Part shown: piece after piece, positions 22,426 through 34,667 of the stretch
Numbering within the stretch: position 1 is the first letter of the stretch
How the letters are laid out: each line of letters begins with the position of its first letter
Source: Auanema rhodensis
Lineage: Eukaryota > Nematoda > Chromadorea > Rhabditida > Rhabditidae
Length of the DNA stretch: 64,000 nucleotides
Assembly: GCA_964057225.1 (NCBI GenBank)
Contig: OZ059899.1
Span: 13,676,001 to 13,740,000, forward strand
Reading direction: 5' to 3'
The notes under the pieces: model-generated
Told to the model about the DNA's origin: nothing
Database searches by the model: none
Seen by the model: the letters and a program-made list of their open reading frames with translations, nothing else
Program-made: the position numbers and the translations under genes

Positions 22426-23177
22426 ATGTTTCGAAATTCCTTGAGATTATTAAAAGAATATCAACAAGGCCAGTATAATGGTAAAGTAAGGTTATTCGAA
22501 GGTGTATGTTTAGAATGAAGTGCAATTGTTTTCTAGGGAATATTTTTACTATATAAGTCATGAAGGATTTTTATTCTTAGATGATAGTAGAATGAAAAAT
22601 TTTACGGCTGCATATAGAGGTCGGGAAGTTCTGAAATATCATATGTGCAAATTTGTATTGGTATTGCAGATGTACCATTTTTAAATTTTTTTTATAAAAA
22701 CTTACGTTTTAACGAAACTAACAGATACAAGGTTTGCTTGCATCTAAGCCTCGCCGTAATGAAAGAAACTTGGAGTTTAGGACTCGTTTATATACTTGAG
22801 TAAATGTGGGAGAGAACATAACTATCTGCGTTGTGATGATAGACCTATTGTATATACTAAACTAGACGAAGACTGTTCACAACTGCAAATTGGCGGATCT
22901 ACTATGAAAGTTCGATTTGAGGTAAAGTATTGTCTAATTTTAAGGTTGTAAAACAAATTTATAGCCCTCCAAGCTGTTTATGCTAAGTAATGGACGATTA
23001 TACCATCCTGCGTCTTTCGATACCTACGGCTTGGTGAAATCTACCTTGGCTGATTCCATATTTCCAATGTTTCGTTTCGATAACGATGGCTATCCAACTA
23101 CAATAAAATGGAAAGGACAAGAATTAACATTAGATAATACTATGCGATTTTTGATTGAAAAAAGTAAATCTTATTAA
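22426..23177 (+). CDS. UPF0598 family protein (C8orf82-like)
   Basis: About six exons give roughly 180 residues starting MFRNSLRLLKEYQQGQY. The conserved UPF0598 blocks are VREYFYYISHEGFLFLDD, SRMKNFTAAY, KCGREHNYLRCDDRPIVYT and NGRLYHPASFDTYGLVKS. The first junction uses AAG|GTTATT, giving KVREYF; earlier GT choices lead to stops. The human homologue C8orf82 is poorly characterised and reported as mitochondrial; I assign no biochemical activity. The N-terminus here is basic and lacks acids for the first ten residues, compatible with import. The gene is third in the four-gene run, with only 95 bp to TOPBP1. Confidence 0.85.
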
Positions 23178-23260
23178 ATAGTGTTGTTTTTGAATCTTAT
23201 CAATGTTTCATCTTTGCGGCATATTTTTAATTTATCGATTGAATTATTGTCAATCTATCT

Positions 23261-23270
23261 CATTTCTCAG
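23261..23270 (+). promoter_or_regulatory. Trans-splice acceptor before TOPBP1
   Basis: CATTTCTCAG ends two bases before the ATG. The whole spacer to the preceding stop codon is 95 bp, too short for a usual promoter, and is T-rich as in operon spacers. Confidence 0.55.
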
Positions 23271-23272
23271 TT

Positions 23273-26200
23273 ATGACATCAGATTCAACAGTATGGGCAC
23301 CGCGGAAAACTTTGAATACTTCTGGCTTGAATGTGGTATGCTCTAAGCTTCTTGATGTGTTGGAAGTTCAAATTTCAGAGCCAATGTGATGTAGATGTGC
23401 AAATTATATTCTGTGTTGATGGTTTAGGGAATGGAGAGCAGTTCTCTGAAAATGAGCGACGAATTCAATTAGACGTCTTTAATGTTTGGTTTTGTTTTCT
23501 TTAAGTATTTATGTTCATCATTTTCCAGAAGCTTACAACGGCCGGCGTTGAACCTCTTTGGATACCTGCTGATGAATGTATGCGAGTTTCAGCTCATGAT
23601 CCCAATTTTTATGTTTTTCCAACATTCCGTGGTGCTGCCTTTGAACACTTATGTGAAGCTAAAGTCAAGTACTGAATATATTGTTTAAAAAATATACATT
23701 TTCACATTTGAGGATTATTGGAGCCTCTCTTGTCTGTCAATGTCTTACCGAAGGAAAATCCATACCAAAATGGTCACATCCTGTTTTTTCTTTAAATTTA
23801 TCCGGTGCCAATGTATGCTTTACAGGCCTTTCATCTGAAATGAGGGTTGGTGTTGTTGAACTTTTCTAGTAATACTGTTTGACTTATTTAAGAATCATTT
23901 ATCCAATTTGGTAAGATGGATGGACGGAGTTGTTTCATATGCTTTTACTACTAATGTCACTCATTTAATAACTGATAAATGCGTTTCAAGTGCTCCCAAA
24001 TATAAAGTAAGTGGTACTGCATGGTTTTCTAACTATTCTTCTATTTGAAGGTGTCTAAGCATCATAAGTTACCGGTAATGTCACCTCGATGGCTTGAAGA
24101 CGGTTGGGAACGTGCTTTGAAACTAGATATAGTAAAATTAACTTCTAATGAAATTATTAATGCTTTTAAATTGCCATTATTTAGTAATTTGGTAAGGTGT
24201 GAATTTTACGTATAGAAACATTTCTTGGTTGATTTTAGGTTATATGCACTTCGGGTATTTCTGGCCAAGATCGATCAGACATGGGTCGTTTGATTGAATT
24301 ACACGGTGGCAAGAACCCAGGTGATATGAAACGTAACGAATGTACACATCTAATAATGGAGGGAACTTCGGGACCCAAATATAGAAAAGTTTCTAAATGC
24401 ATAAAAGAAAATTAATTTTTCTAGTTTAGGCTCGAGAATGGAATAATATACATATTGTTGAACCTCGCTGGCTGAGGAAATGTATAGAAGAAGGTTACGT
24501 ACTAAGTGAAAAGTAAGCTTCAGCAGATTTTTAGCTTCCGATGCTCATACCATTTGTTAAGACAGTTTGATCCGGCTACTCCACACCTTAGATCAAGTAC
24601 ACAGGCGCCGCATGGACAGGCACCTCCAGCAGAACTTGACTTTAGTTCAATTTTAGGTGTGATATTTATAAAATATTTGTTTTTCTTATATAGAACATTA
24701 AAGGATCGGCAAAAGTTCCGTTAACGTCACAATCGTTCAATGCTACGATGGATAAGGATAAAGTCGACAAAACTAGTACTCCTGCTACAGCAACACGGTT
24801 TGTGATTAATACGTTGTATGAGTTTATTTATTGTTTTTGTAGGCCTAAGTTTATTCGTAAAGAGAGTAGCAGGCAAGTCAATGCTACGATCCTAACCGAT
24901 CCTATCGATAATTTATCAGAAATGAGTTATCGAGGAGATTTTGATTTCTTGGAGGTTGTTACAGCTAAGAGTTCATTAAATCGAATATTTCTTCTGTAGG
25001 GTTGCTTAATATGGTTATGTGGAGTGCAAGAGAGCCGAGTTGAGAAATGGAAAAGAGTTCTCGATAGGTAACTTAAAAATGCTTTAAAAGTTAAAATAAT
25101 TTTTTAAAGATGTGGTGCCACGCGTGTGGTAAAATCCGATAACGCTACTCACATAGTAGTTTTAAACGGAGCAGAAGAAAAGAAATCCTTGTTTGATGCT
25201 CGAAAACGGGGAGCTGTTATTGTAAAACCTGACTGGATCATTGAATGTGTACAAAAAAAGGATTTGATGCCAGTCGACGGTAAAATCTCTATTCTAGGCT
25301 TATGGCCATAATTCATTACATTATTAGATTATATTTGGACTGGAGAGTCTAACACTAGAAATACTAATGTTTCTGTTGTCGCTACAACTCTCATTACCAC
25401 TAATACCTCTGTTGCCAATAACACACTAGAAACTCCTAGAGTAGATTGTTTTTTTAGTAACTAAATTTGTTGTTTGATTTATTAGGAGGCTGAGCCTATC
25501 TTTTCTGCTGGACCTTCTGGAAATGCCATAAATTTGAATTTGAAATCTCAGATTTCAAGCAATGTGTCTTCACTATCCTCCGAGAGAGATAATTTTATTT
25601 GTAATAAAATTTTCGAGTAAGTTATAAGAAATTTTATATTTTGAAAACTCATGCTTTAGGGGTCTTAAATTCCGCTTCCGGGGTCTATCAGCAGAATCTG
25701 TTAGGAATTGGTCCGTGGAATGTAGAAAAGCTTCAGGTACTAAAGTATCCAAACTTTTAATATTTTTTACCTTTTTAGGAATTGTTCTACCCGATTCTAG
25801 CAATGCTATCGCAGACTATCTTATCACTGCTCAAGTCGAATATGGAGTTCTCATTTCTCCAGTTGATGGAAAATACTGTTCTATCGTAACCGAATGTTGG
25901 CTGGTATTTCCTCTTTAGCTTTAGTTAATATGCAAGAAAAACTATTTTCAGAGAACGTGCATAGCAAAATCTCAGTTGATTGATAAAACTGCTCATCCTC
26001 TGTTTCGTCCCATTCCTGCTGTTCAAGGAAGTACGATATTTGAGACAGCTGTACTAGGATTTCTAGGTTTAGAACCTTATGAGAAGGTTTTTGAAGATTT
26101 ATAAAGAGCAACTGTGGACTTGATGCATTTCAGATACCTTATACTGAGCTGATTTTAACTTTCGGAGGCCGTGTAGAATGTTCAATTGTAACTAAGCCTA

Positions 26201-28874
26201 AGAACGGAGTGGTAAAGATTTTCAATATGTTTACTGTGAATATTTCAACTTCTAGGAACCATGCACTCATCTAGTCCCTGCAGCAGCAAATGCTAAAATT
26301 ACAGAATGTTGTCGAAAGTTGCCCCGACTAAAGGTATGTAAAAATTAATTTAATTCCAATGTTCTTCTTAATTACCATCTAGATTGTGGATCCATCTTGG
26401 ATTATTGAAAGCATTATCAATGATAAAATGCTTCCAACTGAACAGTTTCCACTACAAAATGTTGCATATGCGTCATATGAAGGAAGAACTGATGATTTAT
26501 GGGTGGAGAGGCTTCCCACGACAGATGAATTAGATGAACCACCATCGTCTTCCATGACTATTGAGGAAGGTAGATATTTTTCTTTGTCAAGCTTTTCATC
26601 ATTTTTGCTGTTAAAGTTGACAACTTCATTCTCGGCGAAATTTCAAATACTGTTGAGAATACTTTCGAGCAACCGACTCCGGCACGATTCGAAGAGGTAT
26701 GTACTATATATTATACTTCACTGGATATTCTTCATTTTTAAGCCTCCACGTTCAACTCCTAGAAGAGTACCGGAAAGATTGGGTAGCGGTTTAAAGTTGG
26801 TTTGATTGATTCATGAACATTTCTAAATAAACTTTTAGACTTGAACTTGATGGCATGACTCAGGTGTTAGATGGAATATCAACTCCACCAGCAACAGACA
26901 ATGAATCTACGTTCAATTCTTTTGTAAAATCGTAATGCTCATCAATGAAATGATACAAAAATTTAGAGTGTCAGTGGTATAGGAAAAGTTTTGGCAGAGG
27001 CTGCTGTTAAAACCGCACAACCAGTGCAGAAAAGTTACAGTGAAAACTTATCACGATCTCCAATATCTAAACCAAGTGTAGAGTACTCCTATTCAGAAAA
27101 TGCAACTGTAAGACATTGAACTCAAGCTCATACCAAACGATATTTAGAGCTCTCACGGTTATGCTACACGCTCTCGGCGTAGTCTAAGCAGTCCCAAAAT
27201 CTCGATGGAAGAAGCTCTACCGTTTTTACAAAATAATGAAATCAGTGCAGCTTCCAGAAGGCTGGTTGAACAAAATCTGGCTGAAATGCGAAGTTGAAAT
27301 TTAGTCGTTTTCTTTTTCTAAATTTTTCTTCCCGTTTAGAAGAGCAGGCGATGGAAGAAGAAGCTGCTCAAGCTAAACAGGAAATCCGAACACCACATGG
27401 AAAAAGAAGAAGAAGATGTTTTGAAATATCTGATTCTCCTCAACCTAAGCGTACTTCTAGGAAAAATGAGCATGACTTCATTGACTGGGAGCCTAGGCCA
27501 GCGTAATTCTCCATTAATCTCTTTATTTTTATTTAATTAAACTTTCAGTATGCCTCTTATCGTAAACGGTTCTCCACAAAACAAGGGTGGCACATTTAAG
27601 GTACGACTTTCCTTGTTGAAATAATGTTTAACAGTTATTACTTGTTTAGGTTTCTGCTCCTAGTCATCATCCTACCATTTCTGCCGGCTCATCAAATAGC
27701 GAAGTAAATTAATAATTTTTTCATCTTCACAAAAATATATTAAGAAAGATCCTCGTGTGGAGAAAGATGCAGTATTAAACACGTTGTCTACAGTTTCAAC
27801 AAGAGCATCTTCTTTTCAAACTTCTATCCCAATGTAATCATTGACCCCTATTTTGACAAATTTAATTGTTGTTTTAGTTCGGCCAGGCAGCCTTCCGATT
27901 CTCGTATATTATCGGACAATAATCATCGAGTGAAATCATTCGAGAAGGAAAAAATTTTCTTATTCACTTCAATTTCAACACTCGAGGTAATACTAAAACT
28001 TTGAAAATCTAACAATGTTCTAATTCATAGGAGAAAAATAAGTTATCTAGAATGATCACTCAATTAGGTGGATTTGCTCATTCTCATGATAAAACTGATA
28101 TCACTGATGATATGACTCATCTTATTTGCGGTAAATTAGTGAGAGGGACGAAGTTAATGGGATTCATAGCTAGTGGGAAATGGGTTCTCACAGTGGATTA
28201 CATTGAGAAAAGTTCTGAAGCTGGACGCTGGCTTCCTGTACGTTTCTCCCAGCTTCTTTTTTCTTATTTATCTATTTTCAGGAAGAAGATTTCGAATGGA
28301 GTCATACGAACATGCTATCAAAGTATGGAATACAAGGAAGAGAACTTCAAATCGCATTGGCAAGCAGACGATGGCGATTGAAATTGGACAAAATTCGGAA
28401 TGAGCGAAAGAGGGAAGAACCTGTGAGAAAATACACTGTTTGTATCAATATATTTGTTTTTGTATCAGGTTGGAGCGTTCTCTGGGTGGAAGTTTGTTTT
28501 GTACGCAAGTCGAGAAAAAGCAGCTGGTTTGACCCCACTAATGGAAGCTGGAAAAGCTGTTGTAGCCACGAGGTAAATGGTATTTTCGTAATAAACAAAC
28601 AAACTTTTTTTACAGAGAACAAGTTGATAGCTTACGAAGTTTTAATCCTACGCATGCCATATGTTGTAATTCAAGTAACTGGAACGAAAAAGTAAGCTTG
28701 ATCATCGTTTTGGTACTCATGATTCAAATCTAGGAACTTCGAGATCTCGTGGACTTGAACGCCAAAGTTTATACTTTGGATTACATATCGAAATACCTCT
28801 TAGAAGACAATGTTGATGAATCATCTTGCTTTCACACCGATTACAAAATTATTCTGTCTTCAATGAAACGATAA
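23273..28874 (+). CDS. TOPBP1: TOPBP1/Dpb11-type multi-BRCT scaffold
   Basis: A large gene with many ~45-nt introns, on the order of 1,350-1,400 residues. BRCT repeats are visible along its length: near the start (CVDGLGNGEQF, YVFPTFRGAAFEHLCE); NVCFTGLSSEMR with THLITDKCVSSAPKY and MSPRWLEDGWERAL; VICTSGISGQDRSDMG with THLIMEG and VEPRWLRKC; LIWLCGVQESRVEKW with THIVVLNG and PDWIIECVQK; one around 26000-26450 with DPSWIIES; and a C-terminal pair (IFLFTSISTLEEKNKLSRM, then GAFSGWKFVLYASREKAA). An acidic/Ser/Thr-rich linker (26500-27900) precedes the last pair. TOPBP1 bridges phosphorylated partners in replication initiation and activates ATR at DNA damage. It is the last gene of the putative operon. 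Individual exon edges in the linker are uncertain. Confidence 0.88.
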
Positions 28875-29522
28875 AGCTGATGCTCAAATGTCTTCCAAAA
28901 GCAAAACACACATGGCACATAATATGCTGACAATATACCCCGATCTGGTTTTTTTTTCATTTCGTGACAAAAATAAAGAAACAGAATTAACTCCTCGATA
29001 ATTTATCCTAATATATAACAGAATGTGGACAGTTTGGAAATTTTTTTTTTAATTTTTAATTTGTGTTACTAGAAATAGGTAGTACATAGTAATTTTTCAT
29101 AAAACTTTCTTTGATATCCTAGGCATTTTCGTTATTTTTTGCGGAGTACACACTATTGCAGTATTGTACGCAAAGGAAAAAAATGAAGTAACTTTTGCAA
29201 CCGAAATTTTGAAAGCTTTGAAGTCAGCTGTTCCCCCGTGTTTCATCAGAAGTATCTACTCAGTAAGTGAAGTATCTACTTAGTACCCAGTAAATCAGAC
29301 TTCCAGTTTCCCACTTATTCTCATGAATACAAATAACACAAGTTAATAAACCAAAAATATATTTTATTTTTCTTGTATTAAGGTATTCAAGAAAATAACA
29401 GCTGATAACAAAACTATTTCAAAAAAAAACGTGAATGTTAAGAATTGTGATCGAAAATCTAGTTACAAAGGTATGAACAAACAACAATATTCCAATAACA
29501 ACAAATTAACAAAACAATAAAT
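28875..29522. other. Convergent 3' spacer, TOPBP1 and La
   Basis: 648 bp between two stop codons facing each other. It holds an AATAAA at 28972-28977 suited to TOPBP1; the rest is AT-rich with no gene seen. Confidence 0.55.
28972..28977 (+). terminator. Polyadenylation signal, TOPBP1
   Basis: AATAAA about 100 bp after the TOPBP1 stop, following a poly-T stretch. Confidence 0.5.
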
Positions 29523-31097
29523 TTATTCAGCCTTTGGCTGTCCCGCATCGTCTTCAAACACCGTTCTTTTGTTCTGAACTGCATCACCATCACCAGAATC
29601 ATTTCCTCTCTTGTGCCCGCGATCACCTCCACGATCACCACCACGTCCACCTCTTCTATCACGGCCTCCTCTGTAAAGAAACATATATTCATCATCAAGC
29701 AAATGGGACAACGCACCTTCCTCTATTTCCTCTTCCACGAGAATTACGATCGAACTTATTCTGCTTGCTAGCATGGAAATCAGACCAATATTTCTCTTCT
29801 TCTTCTCCTTCCAAAACCTTTCCGGTCAATTCCTTATCTTGGAAGACAACTTTGCCATCATTGGCTTGATTAGCTTTATCCCAAGCGTTTTGAGCTCCGT
29901 TTTCTTCACCAGCGAATCTAAAATTATATATTGAAAACAAAACAATAAATGTCGTTGCGCACCTGATTTCAGCCTTAACGTCTCCTTTGTTGTGGGCGAC
30001 ATATCCGACTTCGCCAAATTTACCGAAGAATTCCTTGAGATCAGCAAACTTGGTATCTTCTCCAAGTCCTTCGATTTGAAGAATAAGTCCCTTGGTAAAA
30101 TGAGGAGCAGACTAAACGAAAATTGATAAAATTTAGTCCAAAGATAATGGGTACGAACCTGAGCGTTCTGGCGTTCAATTCCATCGGCAACCTTCTTAGA
30201 GTGCTTAGCCATTTTTTCAGCAGCTCGTTTTTCCTTAAAAAACTACGTTTTTCCAACTTGTAGAAACGCCAAAGTAAACCTTAGTTTCCTTATTCTTCAT
30301 AGTCCAGTAATCATCTTGCATCATCTTTGTGAGCTCGATATCACCAAACTTATCCTCGTTTTTCTGAGCAGCTTCAGCTTCTTCACGACTCTTGTAAGTG
30401 ATGAAGCAAGATCCCTGAGTTACTCAGTTAAATAAACACATATAAAACAGAATGACACCTTGAAGATCTTATCGGGCTTGGTTCTTCTCATCAAGACATT
30501 ATCAACATTACCGAACTTCTTGGCAAATTCCATGATCTGATCAAGAGAAGTGTCCTGTGGGAAACCTTTCTAAATGGGTAAAATCATAAATTTTAACAAA
30601 ATGATTATTTTTTTACCATGTAGACTGTGGAGTGCTTAATAGTTTGCCAATACTCTAATGAGTTTTCTGGCAATGGGTTTCCGGCATTTCTGCGAATCTT
30701 AAGTCCATCCTCAGAAACTGAGATAATGTCAGATTCAGAAGTCTGAAGAAGAGAGTTTTCAATAATAGATATTCCATATAGATACCTTGACAGCCTTAGC
30801 GATAGCATCAACATCCTTAGAGATGGCAGCTAAGCGGTTGAAGGTTAACAAAGTAGCGATGTTAACCCCTGAAAATTTATATTTCGTAAACTATAGAGTG
30901 TCAGAAATTCTTACATCCTTCGTCTTTCTTAATTTGATCTTGCAAGAATTTATCACGAGGAAGATTGATATTACCGAAGTAGTACTGAAATTTAAGACAT
31001 GCAAAAGAATTGAAATTACATTCAATTGTACCTCTAATTGACGGACAACTTTAGAATCGAAATTCTCAGAAGTGGGAGGAATATTTTCAGCTGTCAT
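29523..31097 (-). CDS. SSB: La ribonucleoprotein (SSB autoantigen homologue)
   Basis: About eight exons give some 390-400 residues from [16 protein letters not shown]. The La motif ([37 protein letters not shown]) comes first, then RRM1 ([32 protein letters not shown]) and RRM2 ([32 protein letters not shown]). A basic RGG-type tail follows ([17 protein letters not shown]), with a short acidic end. La binds the 3' oligo-U of RNA polymerase III transcripts and assists their folding and stability in the nucleus. TTTTTTTAAG lies nine bases upstream of the ATG. HSF lies 957 bp away in the opposite direction. Confidence 0.94.
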
Positions 31098-32054
31098 CTT
31101 CGGCACTTAAAAAAAGAATCAATTCAGAAACTATTTTAGAAAAAAAAGGACAATTTTTCGAATAATAAAATAAAGGCTTGTGGCAATTTGCCATCTATAC
31201 GGTAGGCCACTGCAGGACCATTATTTCAGACTATTACTAAGCAATTCCTTAATATTGAAGTAATGTTTGCTTCAAGTTTTTAGTATCATTCTTATAGTTA
31301 AGTTCCTTTTCACTTAATATCTGTTCTGATGACTGCAGGTTTCATTATTGAAATCAAATATTACCTTTTCTACCTATTTAAGGTAATTATCGATTGAATT
31401 AGTGAGAATGATGAAACTTGAAATCAAAATTTTAAAATATCTTCATTTTTTGAAAGCTATAAATCTATTTATTTTTTCTTTAATTATTTTTTTTCTACAT
31501 CCTTGTATAAAAAATAATCTAAAAGTAAAAAAATTTTTCAAAAAAAATTCAACACATCAATTTTTATTTACAATTTCCTTCTTTGATGTGTGCATTGATC
31601 ATTAGTTGTAATTAGATTTTTCCTTTCATATAAACTTCCATATTAAAAAAGAACGTATTCAATGATAGCTTATGAATTCACATTATTCAGTTATATTAAA
31701 TGCCTAGCCAGCCGTCATACCTAAATTGTGTGTGTGTACGCGAAAATTTAAATATTTTATTTTCATATAAGAAATAAGATTGTAAATGCTATCATATTTA
31801 TTTATGATGATGCAAATTAGCATTCAAAAATTCATCTTCTTTCACAAACCAACTTTTTTGGTTAGTTATAACAATTTACTTCTTTAAAAAGGAATATCAT
31901 TAAATTAATTTTATTTAGTTCAAAAAGTCTCCTAATGTCAGTCGATTCTACATATAATCTTTAGGTTATATTTTTGTTTTCATCATATTAATCTTCCTTC
32001 TCACCTATATGTATTTTACGTTTCATGTCAAGTTATTGTCACATGCTTACAGAA
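31098..32054. other. Divergent spacer, La and HSF
   Basis: 957 bp of very AT-rich sequence with poly-A/T runs between outward-pointing starts. No gene is recognised. It presumably contains both promoters. Confidence 0.55.
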
Positions 32055-34279
32055 ATGTCGAATACAAATAGAGTGAAGAACGAAACGTTCAATCTCAATG
32101 CGCAATCAACATCAGCAGCTCAAAATCAACAACAGGTTTTTGTTTTTTTTTTTACGTGTTAATTTAGGTCATTTAGGGGAAAAATCAAGTTGCTGGTCAG
32201 CTACCTTCTCATAAAGATGAGGATAAAATGCCATTGTTCTTGATCAAACTTTGGAATATTGTTGAAGATCCAAGTTATCAACAAATTATTCGATGGGATA
32301 CGGTTTGTTAATATTCTCATTATTAATTTTTAAAAGTAATATTTTTCAGAGTGGTTATAGTTTTCATATTGTTGATCCTTATTCTTTCTGCAGAAACGTA
32401 CTTCCTCATTATTTCAAACATAATAATTTGAATAGTCTTATTCGTCAGTTAAATATGTGTATGTCCATTTCTGTGAAAACTCCTGAGCATATTTTTTCTT
32501 TAGATGGTTTTCGTAAGATGTCCCCTCTGGATAGGGGTGGTTTAACCAGAAGTGAATCAGATCAAGATCATCTAGAATTTAGTCATGCCTGTTTTATCAG
32601 AGATCGTCCTGATCTGCTTGTGAATATTAAACGAAAAGTAAGTGCTTAATTGTCTATTTGTTTTTTTCATTATTATGTTTGAGCAGTCTTCTCGACCTGC
32701 CGAAGTTGTAGCTCAGACTGCACAAAATAATCTGCAGTTGGTAATGGATGAGCTTCGTCAAGTACGGGATAAACAGAGAAATTTGGAAATGAAAATGCAT
32801 GAGCTAACAAAGTACGCGATTTGATTTTAGTGTTTTAACAAATTTTTAACTTTTAAGAGAAAATGAAACCCTTTGGGGACAAATGGTTAATATTCGTGCA
32901 CAACATAATCGGCAACAACAAGTTGTTCAGAAGGTTGCTAATGGGCTGATCAACAGTTACTTATTTCGTATTTTCAGCTTGTACAATTCCTCGTTGCTAT
33001 GGTCCAACCAGGTTTACCGAAACGGGTTCAAAAAAGGGGTGTACTGGCAATTGATGAGAACCCAGCTAAAAGACCTCGTACCAGTGTTCCTAATTTTGGA
33101 AGTAATAATAATAATAATTTGTCTGATGTAAGAAAGTATATTATAAACGTGTTATTTTTTCTCTGTTTTAGATTCTTGACCGCCTACAAAGAGAATTGGT
33201 TGATAATGGAGGTTTTCAACGACAAAATGGCGATATGCCGAATAAGTATATTTTTCTTCATTAAAATTAATATATTATGTTTTTTTGTTTCAGTCGTGGT
33301 CCAATAATTGCGGATGTCACTGATGAATGGGGTAGTTGTATGCATAACCCGGAAACGTTTAATGGCGATCAAATCAGTTATGCTTCTGAATCTCTTGGAA
33401 ACAGTTTGGTGCTATTACTATTCTTACCGTATTCGCATATTTCAGTTCCATCAATGTCTCCCCTATCTGAACAGCCACAATCACAATCACAATCTCCATA
33501 TGGAAAAAGAAACTTTTTGCATGCTAGACGACAAAGTCAACCAGATTCGAAGTCTTCAAACGTTCAAACGGCTTCTCCTAGATCTCAGCCTGTTCAAAAT
33601 TCTTTCAATACTGTTTCTGCCAAGAATTATAATCCCCCAACGACTTCAACAGTTAGCATTCCTAACAGTTCTGCTGTTCAGTCTTGTAGTACTAACCAGG
33701 TATATTTGATATATTTTCATTTATTGTGTATAAATATGAATTTTTTAGCAGTTTAATCAAGCAAATTCTCCATCTTTTTCTATGTCGCCAATGTTGGAAC
33801 GACAAATATCCGCCGAGCTTCAGGTTAGTTGAATTTCTGTTCCTTTGTTTTATGCAGGGAGCGTTTGTCTCCCATCTTGCGAAGCTGATTCAGTCTGGTG
33901 TTTCCGGTCTGCAGGAATATCTAAATGGTGTCGACATGAATATCGACAACTGCCGTGATTTACTTGGACATTGGGATTTCGATTTTCTCGAGGTATGATA
34001 CCTCTGATTTTACAAATTATTTTTTTTTAACAGAACCTGGCCAGTGAGGATCCGGATCTTAGACCTGTCAATCAGCTTGCCTTGGAACAAGGAGCACCTA
34101 AGGAAGATTTAGAAGTTTTTCCTCCGCCAGTCTTTGGAGTTCAGGCAAGTTTTGTGAGCTTCATATATGTGCAACCTAATTTTTTATAGGATACTTTTGT
34201 TGATAGTAATAACCTCGAAGCCCCAAATTACCCATCAACTCCTGAGCTTTTAACTCCTTCAACGAGTCCAAGATCTTAA
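32055..34279 (+). CDS. hsf-1: Heat shock transcription factor
   Basis: About a dozen exons. After a ~40-residue N-terminus, the winged-helix DNA-binding domain has FLIKLWNIVEDPSYQQIIRW, GYSFHIVDPYSFCRNVLP, the recognition helix LNSLIRQLNMYGFRKM, and FSHACFIRDRPDLLVNIKRK. The heptad trimerisation region (LQLVMDELRQVRDKQRNLEM, LTKENETLWGQM) ends in LVQFLVAMVQPG. A Ser/Gln-rich middle follows, and the C-terminus has DLLGHWDFDFLENLASED, an acidic-aromatic patch likely to be the activation domain. It drives heat-shock and proteostasis genes in the nucleus. CTTACAG lies two bases before the ATG. Two introns (32459-32503, 45 nt; 33404-33445, 42 nt) are multiples of three without stops; the first splits the MYGF codon of the recognition helix. 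Confidence 0.93.
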
Positions 34280-34667
34280 CTTTTTGTAAACATTTAACGA
34301 GGTATTTCAATCACTAGGTGATTATATAAGCGTGGTATAAATATGTCGCTTTTTTGAATGCGAGTTATTTTGTCATGATAGCACTTATATTAAATGGAAT
34401 TAGTCTTGCCCATAGATACACATGTTATATGAATAGAAGGATATAAATTTTAATTTTAAATTATAATAAATATGACAGATTCAAATCAGTCAAAATCAGC
34501 ACAGCTCTAATAATATTGACATTTAGATCGAAAGATAACTGTAAAAAATTAATGCAATAATATAAACCTCGAGAATAAATAGATGATGCATAGTACAGAT
34601 ATAAGAAATAAAAAATTCAAATGAAGTAGGTAAAACATGAAAAACCTGCAAAAATATTAAACACTAA
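34280..34667. other. Convergent 3' spacer, HSF and CASC3
   Basis: 388 bp of AT-rich DNA between facing stop codons, with AATAAA-like words on both strands. No gene is seen. Confidence 0.55.

Noticed and set aside
29534-29869. + strand 111-residue frame
   Set aside because: It is antisense to the RGG tail and the second RRM exons of La, whose minus-strand reading is well supported.
32293-32649. HSF read as one unspliced 118-residue frame with an insertion in the DNA-binding domain
   Set aside because: As the main product it breaks the conserved MYGFRK; a clean 45-nt GT..AG intron restores it. It is kept only as a possible retention isoform.
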